A DNA stretch of 64,000 nt, taken from assembly GCA_947591155.1 (NCBI GenBank), contig CANQDA010000020.1:1-64000 (forward strand). The letters are read 5' to 3'. The position numbers were made by a program, and so were the translations under genes. Shown piece after piece: positions 59,651 to 64,000 of the stretch. This DNA is from an uncultured Lachnospiraceae bacterium (GTDB lineage Bacteria > Bacillota > Clostridia > Lachnospirales > Lachnospiraceae). Position 1 is the stretch's first letter, and every line of letters begins with the position of its first letter. Below the pieces are notes generated by a model. That model was not told the DNA's origin, searched no databases, and was given only the letters and a program-made list of their open reading frames with translations.

Positions 59651-59884
59651 TTACTCTGACATCATGAAATTGATCAGTCTCTCGACATCCTCTTTCTCGT
59701 ACGCGATGATCTCGAGCTCCGGGATCTCGCCGTTGGAGAAGATGTTTGCCAGAGATACATACTGGCTCAGCTTCGACTTGAGGTTCAGCCTGTCGCCCTC
59801 TCCCGTGACTAATTCTACCTTTCCCTTACAAGCATCCACTACCTGAAAAAACTTGTCGATGTTCGTGATATTCTGTACCTTCAT
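59651..59884 (-). CDS. Small conserved protein, HPr-like fold suspected
   Basis: A 77-aa protein. Residues 20-60 (CKGKVELVTGEGDRLNLKSK, then LSQYVSLANIFSNGEIPELE) recall HPr: a beta strand, a Lys-Ser and a helix with spaced Leu/Ala. The catalytic His15 region of HPr is not conserved, so it cannot be a normal phosphocarrier. I do not recognise a function with confidence. It has a strong ribosome site (AAAGAAAGGAGAACAAGC), its own promoter and terminator, and lies upstream of dnaE. Confidence 0.75.
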   Translation of the reverse strand: MKVQNITNIDKFFQVVDACKGKVELVTGEGDRLNLKSKLSQYVSLANIFSNGEIPELEIIAYEKEDVERLINFMMSE

Positions 59885-59924
59885 GCTTGTTCTCCTTTCT
59901 TTTCCCTTTGATTTTCACAGCACC

Positions 59925-59953
59925 ACTATACGCCGGTTCTTCGGAAAATTCAA
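59925..59953 (-). promoter_or_regulatory. Promoter of the small HPr-like gene
   Basis: On the minus strand TTGAAT (59948-59953), 17 bases, TATAGT (59925-59930), about 40 bases upstream of the start codon. Confidence 0.75.
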
Positions 59954-60004
59954 GCATTTGTTGGTTTTTCGTCAGTTTGGAGCGTTCTCCGCTTCGTGTG
60001 GCGC

Positions 60005-60379
60005 TTATTTTGTCGCTATTGCCTCCACCTCGAGCAGAACGTCCTTCGGGAGTCTGGCGACTTCCACACAGGAGCGCGCTGGGAATACGCCGGTGAAATA
60101 CTGCGCGTAGATCTCGTTGATCGTTCCGAAATCATTCATCTCCTTGATGAAGACCGTCGTCTTCACCACCTGCTCCATGCTTGTCCCGCTCGCCGTAAGA
60201 AGCGCTTTCATATTCGAGAACGCCTGCTTCGCCTGCGCCTCGACGCCCTCCGGGATCTCGCCCGTCGCCGGGTTCACCGGGATCACGCCCGAGGTGTACA
60301 CCATGCCGTTCACCTCGATCGCCTGCGAATACGGCCCGATCGCCGCCGGAGCCTTGTCTGTGCTGATTGCTTTTTTCAT
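60005..60379 (-). CDS. ridA: RidA family enamine/imine deaminase
   Basis: A 124-aa trimeric enzyme that hydrolyses reactive 2-aminoacrylate and other imines formed by PLP enzymes. Typical motifs: APAAIGPYSQAIEVNGMVYT near the start, GVIPVNPATGEIP, QAFSNMKALLTASG and PARSCVEVARLPKDVLLEVE, the last containing the catalytic Arg. AAGGAGG precedes the ATG. It begins 13 bases after cvfB, forming a short operon. Confidence 0.95.
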   Translation of the reverse strand: MKKAISTDKAPAAIGPYSQAIEVNGMVYTSGVIPVNPATGEIPEGVEAQAKQAFSNMKALLTASGTSMEQVVKTTVFIKEMNDFGTINEIYAQYFTGVFPARSCVEVARLPKDVLLEVEAIATK

Positions 60380-60392
60380 AATAGAATCCTCC

Positions 60393-61232
60393 TTATTTAA
60401 CTATTTTTCGAATCTTCCCGTCCCGGATCTCCACTTTACCCTGCTTCATGAGTCTCCCCACCGCGCGTTTGAACGCGTTCTTGCTCAGACCGAACTCTCT
60501 CTTGATGACCTCCGGCGAGACCTTGTCGTCAAACGGGAGCACGCCGTCGTACTCGTCGATCACCTGCAGGATGTCCTCCGCGTCGTCGTCCATCTGGAGA
60601 TACGCTTTCTCTCTGATACTCAAGTCCAGCTTGCCGTCCTCCTTGACGCCCGTGACCCTCGCCCGCACGATCGAACCGACGCGCAGCGCGTCCGTGACCT
60701 CGTGCTTCGGGATCAGGCCGGAATAGCGGTCGTCCACCGCCACGAACGCGCCGAAATTCCCACTCACTTCGTAGACGCGCCCGCGCACCTGATCCTCGAT
60801 CTGGTACGGCGAGCTTTTGCTGAGGTACGGGTAGACCTTCATCGTTGCACACAGGCGGCTGCTCTTGTCGAGGTACAGCGCAACCACGCACTCGTCCCCC
60901 GGATAGACCTTCGTGGTCTGCTCGTGAAACGGAAGCAGCAGATCCTTCTCCAGTCCCCAGTCGAGAAACGCGCCTATCTTCGTGACGTCTTTCACCTTCA
61001 AAAGCGCCGTCCGTCCAAGCGTTACAAGCGGCTCTCTGCGCGTCGCGATCAGTCTGTCCTGCGAGTCCTTATAAAGAAAAACCTCGACCCGACTGCCGCA
61101 GTCCATCCCTGATTCCACTTCTTTCCTCGGAAGCAGCACCCGCTCCTGCGCGTCGCGGCTCTCGGCCAGATACACGCCGAAATCGACCTTTTTTATGAGC
61201 TCAAGCTCCTGCTTTTTCCCTATACGAAGCAT
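60393..61232 (-). CDS. cvfB: CvfB family S1-domain RNA-binding protein
   Basis: A 279-aa protein of the CvfB family (virulence regulator of Staphylococcus). Three S1-like beta barrels are followed by a winged helix at the C-terminus (SPEVIKREFGLSKNAFKRAV). The motif VTKIGAFLDWGLEKDLLLPF in the second barrel is the RNA-binding surface. It binds poly(U)-rich RNA in studied members. It starts the operon with ridA; ATG has GAAGGAG-like sequence. Single copy, normal length. Confidence 0.92.
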   Translation of the reverse strand: MLRIGKKQELELIKKVDFGVYLAESRDAQERVLLPRKEVESGMDCGSRVEVFLYKDSQDRLIATRREPLVTLGRTALLKVKDVTKIGAFLDWGLEKDLLLPFHEQTTKVYPGDECVVALYLDKSSRLCATMKVYPYLSKSSPYQIEDQVRGRVYEVSGNFGAFVAVDDRYSGLIPKHEVTDALRVGSIVRARVTGVKEDGKLDLSIREKAYLQMDDDAEDILQVIDEYDGVLPFDDKVSPEVIKREFGLSKNAFKRAVGRLMKQGKVEIRDGKIRKIVK

Positions 61233-61371
61233 ACCTTCTCCTTGTCTGCCATTTTCCGATTATTCTGCAAACCCTGCTGCTGGTTATTCCACAAGCTCTG
61301 CCGTCATTCCCTTTGCTTATTCCGCGACCTGTTGTGCCTGTATTGGCCGATCCGCCCCTTGCCGCCGATCT

Positions 61372-62079
61372 TCAGCGTGAATACGCGACGACCGCGTACG
61401 GCTTTCCGGCCTCGTCGCACAGGCCGACCGTGAACTCGTTCTCCCCGCAGTGCACCATCGGCACGATCACATCGTGGAGCTTCGCCTGCGCGCGGTACTC
61501 GACCCGCAGCAGCGACGCCTCAAAATCCTCCGGCAGATATTCCTCCGCCATCGCGATATACTGTCCGTTGTTCACATGGTCGTTCGTGTCCAGGTGATGC
61601 CTGCCCACCGGGAAGGACTCCAGCGCCACACAATCCTTCGGCATCTGGATCTTGCGGGAAAAGTTCTCCATCTCAAGCGGCGGCTCCATCTGATAGCCGG
61701 AAACGTTCTCCGGAAGCACCTTTGCGGGTCTCCCTGCCTCCATATTGATAAACGCCCAGACGCTGTTCGCCTTCACGAGATACGCGCCGGCTTCGTCCAA
61801 CAGAGTGAAATTCCGATATCCGTAGAACGCCTTGAACTCGTAGGGCCAGGTCTGTACTGTAATCTTCTCTCCGAAGACCGGCCTGCGCAGAATCTCCATC
61901 TGCCAGGACAGAACCATCCACACGCGCTTGTGCTCCTTCAGATAATCGATCCCGTTCCCGCACGCCTCCGACTGAAACGAAGAACAATCCTGAAAATAAT
62001 CCGTCACCGCGGCGAGTGTCAGCTTCCGATTCTGGCCGACCTCGCTGTAACGCACTCTGCTCTCAAACTGGTATGCCAT
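61372..62079 (-). CDS. Acyl-ACP thioesterase (FatA/FatB-like)
   Basis: A 235-aa double hot-dog thioesterase that releases fatty acids from acyl carrier protein. FESRVRYSEVGQNRKLTLAA opens the first hot-dog; the catalytic Asn/His are in HHLDTNDHVNNGQYIAMAEE of the second. The Trp/Tyr-rich MEILRRPVFGEKITVQTWPY segment is typical. Start at 62079 (MAYQFES) follows GGAGGCTGTTT. In clostridia such enzymes set chain length of lipids or provide free fatty acids. It has its own promoter inside the upstream gene's end. Confidence 0.9.
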   Translation of the reverse strand: MAYQFESRVRYSEVGQNRKLTLAAVTDYFQDCSSFQSEACGNGIDYLKEHKRVWMVLSWQMEILRRPVFGEKITVQTWPYEFKAFYGYRNFTLLDEAGAYLVKANSVWAFINMEAGRPAKVLPENVSGYQMEPPLEMENFSRKIQMPKDCVALESFPVGRHHLDTNDHVNNGQYIAMAEEYLPEDFEASLLRVEYRAQAKLHDVIVPMVHCGENEFTVGLCDEAGKPYAVVAYSR

Positions 62080-62193
62080 AAACAGCCTCCGTCCTATGTC
62101 AAAATGAACCCTGCCTGTCTCAATCCGGCACGCAGCTCTCCGGGCTGCGCCCTCTCTCAACCCGAATTTCAGCTTCCGGGCTGCACCCGACCT

Positions 62194-62222
62194 ATCATAC
62201 CACGGCTATTTCATCTTTTCAA
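62194..62222 (-). promoter_or_regulatory. Promoter of the acyl-ACP thioesterase gene
   Basis: On the minus strand TTGAAA (62217-62222), 17 bases, TATGAT (62194-62199) preceded by TGG (extended -10). The -35 is formed by the last codons of the upstream gene. The leader (62080-62185) has two GCAGCCCGGA repeats. Confidence 0.75.
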
Positions 62223-62619
62223 GCTGTGAGTTGATCTTCTTCCAGAGCTCATCCGCCTGCTGCTTTTCCTTCGAAAGTTCCTGAGCCGTCGATCCGTCCG
62301 CCTGCAGTCCTTCCTGTGAAAGTCCCCTGACCGCCTTGCCTTCCTGCCAGATACTTTCCGAATTATCCTCAGGCCCCTCCGGCAGGCGCTGCCTTTCGCG
62401 ATATTTGCTCTGCAGCTCCGGGAATGTACCGATCAGCTCCCCGAGCTGCCGGACCGCTCCCAAATCCTCGCACTTTCTCACACACCGCTCAAAAATCTCC
62501 TGCGTCATCGGAATGATCCCATGTACTGCCTGCAGCTCCTCCTCGGAAAATCCGAACGTCACGTCCATGAACTCCTCCAATAAGCCGATTTTCAGTCCGG
62601 ACGCTTCATTTTGTTGCAT
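62206..62619 (-). CDS. Hypothetical protein, 137 aa
   Basis: I do not recognise this protein. Residues 10-80 are compact and helical (LEEFMDVTFGFSEEELQAVH, IFERCVRKCEDLGAVRQLGE); residues 80-137 are hydrophilic, rich in Gln, Glu and Lys, ending in a probable coiled coil. No signal peptide and no membrane segment. The start at 62619 follows GGGAGGGCTGGAAAG; a longer frame runs into the divergent regulator gene and is a shadow. It is divergent from the mini XRE gene at 62779, which may control it. Confidence 0.65.
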   Translation of the reverse strand: MQQNEASGLKIGLLEEFMDVTFGFSEEELQAVHGIIPMTQEIFERCVRKCEDLGAVRQLGELIGTFPELQSKYRERQRLPEGPEDNSESIWQEGKAVRGLSQEGLQADGSTAQELSKEKQQADELWKKINSQLEKMK

Positions 62620-62731
62620 CTTTCCAGCCCTCCCTTTGCAAGATCTCTTATTATTATAGATATATTTTTCAGTATGTTCAATCATAAATTTGCCGTCGAT
62701 AATGAATGTGACCCCCTGTCCACAATCCAAT

Positions 62732-62748
62732 CGCAACGAATTGTTGCG
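62732..62748. promoter_or_regulatory. Inverted repeat CGCAAC-N5-GTTGCG between divergent genes
   Basis: A perfect 6-bp inverted repeat just ahead of the mini XRE gene and about 115 bases upstream of the hypothetical gene on the other strand. It is a candidate operator for the XRE protein. Confidence 0.4.
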
Positions 62749-62778
62749 AACCTTATACTTTTGCCAAGGAGAAAACCA

Positions 62779-62985
62779 TTGATCAGCTATGAATCTTTGT
62801 GGAACACAATGAAACTGCGCGGGATCACGACCTACACTCTGATAAACAAGTACGGTATCAATCCCCGGACGATCAACAATCTGCGTCACAACAAAAGCAT
62901 TACTATGTTTACGCTGGAACGGCTCTGCATGATCCTGAACTGCGATCCCAACGAAATCATTTCTTTTGTAGAAGAGTCGAAATAA
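62779..62985 (+). CDS. Mini XRE-type helix-turn-helix regulator 1 (YozG-like)
   Basis: A 68-aa protein consisting only of a helix-turn-helix. Sequence pattern: ISYESLWNTMKLRGITTYTL, then INKYGINPRTINNLRHNKSI and TLERLCMILNCDPNEIISFV. This is the Cro/C1 mini-regulator class common in Firmicutes. The start is a TTG five bases after AAGGAG, which fits the family's usual (M)ISY start; the longer frame upstream has no ribosome site. Divergent from the hypothetical gene at 62206. Confidence 0.82.
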   Translation: MISYESLWNTMKLRGITTYTLINKYGINPRTINNLRHNKSITMFTLERLCMILNCDPNEIISFVEESK

Positions 62986-63119
62986 CAAGCGGCAATTCTG
63001 TTCCGATCCCTTTTCTCTGCATTTCCCCCATCTAATATATTCTTTTTATCGAAGGTATTCAAGTGAATAAATATCTTTTAAAATGAGAACATATCCAAAA
63101 AATGGAAGCGGGCGGGACT

Positions 63120-63338
63120 GTGATCAATTATTCACCGTTTTGGGAAACATTGAAGAATTCCAATGAGAACTGGTATACCCTTACGAACAAACATCATATG
63201 TCGCACAGCACGCTCCACCGACTGAAGCACGGGAAGGATATCAGTATGAAGACGGTCAACGATCTGTGCCAGATTCTGAATTGCAGAATTGAGGACATCG
63301 CGCAGTATGTCCCGTCAGAGGAAGACCAGAAATTATAA
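63120..63338 (+). CDS. Mini XRE-type helix-turn-helix regulator 2
   Basis: A 72-aa paralogue of the preceding regulator: INYSPFWETLKNSNENWYTL, HHMSHSTLHRLKHGKDISMK, TVNDLCQILNCRIEDIAQYV. The GTG at 63120 matches the family start; an ATG at 63102 is also in frame. Neither has a good ribosome site, so expression may be weak. The recognition helix (SHSTLHRLK) differs from regulator 1 (NPRTINNLR), so the two should bind different sites. Confidence 0.78.
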   Translation: MINYSPFWETLKNSNENWYTLTNKHHMSHSTLHRLKHGKDISMKTVNDLCQILNCRIEDIAQYVPSEEDQKL

Positions 63339-63361
63339 AAGAGCACCCATCCGGATGCTCT
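63334..63361 (-). terminator. Terminator of tRNA-Gln
   Basis: A 9-bp stem (63340-63348 with 63353-63361, one G-U) with a 4-base loop, followed on the minus strand by TTTTATAATTT. It begins 5 bases after the tRNA 3' end. Confidence 0.85.
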
Positions 63362-63365
63362 CCAG

Positions 63366-63437
63366 CAGGGCTACAAGGATTCGAACCTTGAAATGACGGA
63401 GTCAGAGTCCGTTGCCTTACCGTTTGGCGATAGCCCT
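63366..63437 (-). tRNA. tRNA-Gln (anticodon CUG)
   Basis: A 72-nt cloverleaf: acceptor AGGGCTA/TAGCCCT, anticodon stem ACGGA/TCCGT with loop CTCTGAC (anticodon CTG), T arm CAAGG-TTCGAAT-CCTTG, discriminator G. CCA is not encoded. Between it and the next gene (63438-63688) only AT-rich sequence and a weak promoter are seen. Confidence 0.95.
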
Positions 63438-63576
63438 ATATTCTTATGCAATTCTCACATGCAAATGGTATTATAGCGCAAGTTTTCCCTCATTGCAAGC
63501 ACTTTTTTCTTTTTGTGGTCATTTTTCAGGATCATAGTATTTTCAAATTTCGGATGCTAATTTCCGTCAAATATGG

Positions 63577-63582
63577 TACACT
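63577..63582 (+). promoter_or_regulatory. Possible extended -10 of the nicotinate phosphoribosyltransferase gene
   Basis: TGG-TACACT, an extended -10 without a good -35. It would give a leader of about 100 nt. Confidence 0.35.
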
Positions 63583-63688
63583 ACACTACAAACACGTTTT
63601 CCGGAAGAAATTTGATCATTACCATAGACGAAATGAACAGTATCATTTTATCCGGAGAACGCAATCCTATACCGAAAGGGGAAAATTT

Positions 63689-64000
63689 ATGAGCACACTC
63701 AACCTCACCCTGCTGACCGATCTGTACGAGCTGACGATGATGCAGGGATATTTCGAGAGCAAGTCCAACGAGACCGTCGTCTTCGACGCATTCTACCGTA
63801 CCAACCCGTGCGGCAACGGATACTCGATCGTCGCGGGTCTGGAGCAGGTCATCGACTATATCAAAAATCTGCATTTTTCAGAGGAGGATATTGCCTACCT
63901 GAAAAGTCTCGGGATCTTTCACGGCGCATTCCTCGACTATCTGCGCGCGTTCCGCTTCGAAGGCGACATCTACGCGATCCCGGAGGGCTCGGTCGTATTC
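63689..64000 (+). CDS. pncB: Nicotinate phosphoribosyltransferase, 5' part
   Basis: The first 104 codons of a gene cut by the window edge. The product starts MSTLNLTLLTDLYELTMMQG and continues VVFDAFYRTNPCGNGYSIVA, then GLEQVIDYIKNLHFSEEDIAYLKS in pieces typical of PncB from Firmicutes. It would attach phosphoribose to nicotinate for NAD salvage. Start ATG follows GAAAGGGGAAAATTT. Confidence 0.92.
   Translation, partial: MSTLNLTLLTDLYELTMMQGYFESKSNETVVFDAFYRTNPCGNGYSIVAGLEQVIDYIKNLHFSEEDIAYLKSLGIFHGAFLDYLRAFRFEGDIYAIPEGSVVF

Overview
The window is about 57% GC and reads as a chromosome segment of a Gram-positive anaerobe, most likely a clostridial (Lachnospiraceae-like) gut bacterium. Supporting this are the sigma-A rpoD, a DUF4364 protein, an FprA flavodiiron protein, LytR-CpsA-Psr and NlpC/P60 wall proteins, a TagGH-type polysaccharide exporter, strong AGGAGG ribosome sites, and a tRNA without an encoded CCA. 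Most genes lie on the minus strand. The taxon is an inference; no 16S rRNA gene is present.

Layout, left to right. 0.2-6.1 kb: an NlpC/P60 wall hydrolase, then the operon aminotransferase-trkA-trkH. 6.2-6.5 kb: a compact locus with every part of a pAD1-par (Fst-type) type I toxin-antitoxin system: a 30-aa toxin, a convergent antisense RNA, a shared bidirectional terminator, and a 30-bp direct repeat at both 5' ends. 6.6-14.1 kb: an Ldh2-type dehydrogenase, YqeY, an AT-rich MNT/HEPN pair, rpoD, an unusually long clpX, and glmS. 14.1-22.4 kb and 34.5-50.1 kb: two halves of a surface-polysaccharide locus. These carry glycosyltransferases, an initiating polyprenyl glycosylphosphotransferase, an LCP ligase, a WecE-like aminotransferase, an ABC exporter, dTDP-sugar genes rfbA, rfbB and rfbC, and two paralogous NodB-type deacetylases. 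Between the halves lie a seven-gene sugar-type ABC uptake/peptidase/ROK operon (22.5-31.5 kb), a YfhO membrane protein, and an AT-rich AbiE toxin-antitoxin operon (37.4-39.0 kb). Two copies of a ~385-bp element with 14-bp terminal inverted repeats sit in the same orientation, 27.65 kb apart, each just upstream of a polysaccharide gene.

50.3-64 kb is mostly housekeeping: DUF4364, fprA, a SleB-type wall hydrolase, trmH-pfkA-dnaE, a small HPr-like protein, ridA, cvfB, an acyl-ACP thioesterase, two mini XRE regulators, tRNA-Gln(CUG), and the start of a nicotinate phosphoribosyltransferase gene.

In the polysaccharide locus, rfbABC would supply a dTDP-sugar. The membrane transferase and GT2 enzymes would build a lipid-linked chain, TagGH would export it, the LCP protein would attach it to peptidoglycan, and the deacetylases could trim it. 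No rfbD is in the window, so dTDP-L-rhamnose synthesis is not complete here. Promoters were identified by eye as close matches to TTGACA-N17-TATAAT.
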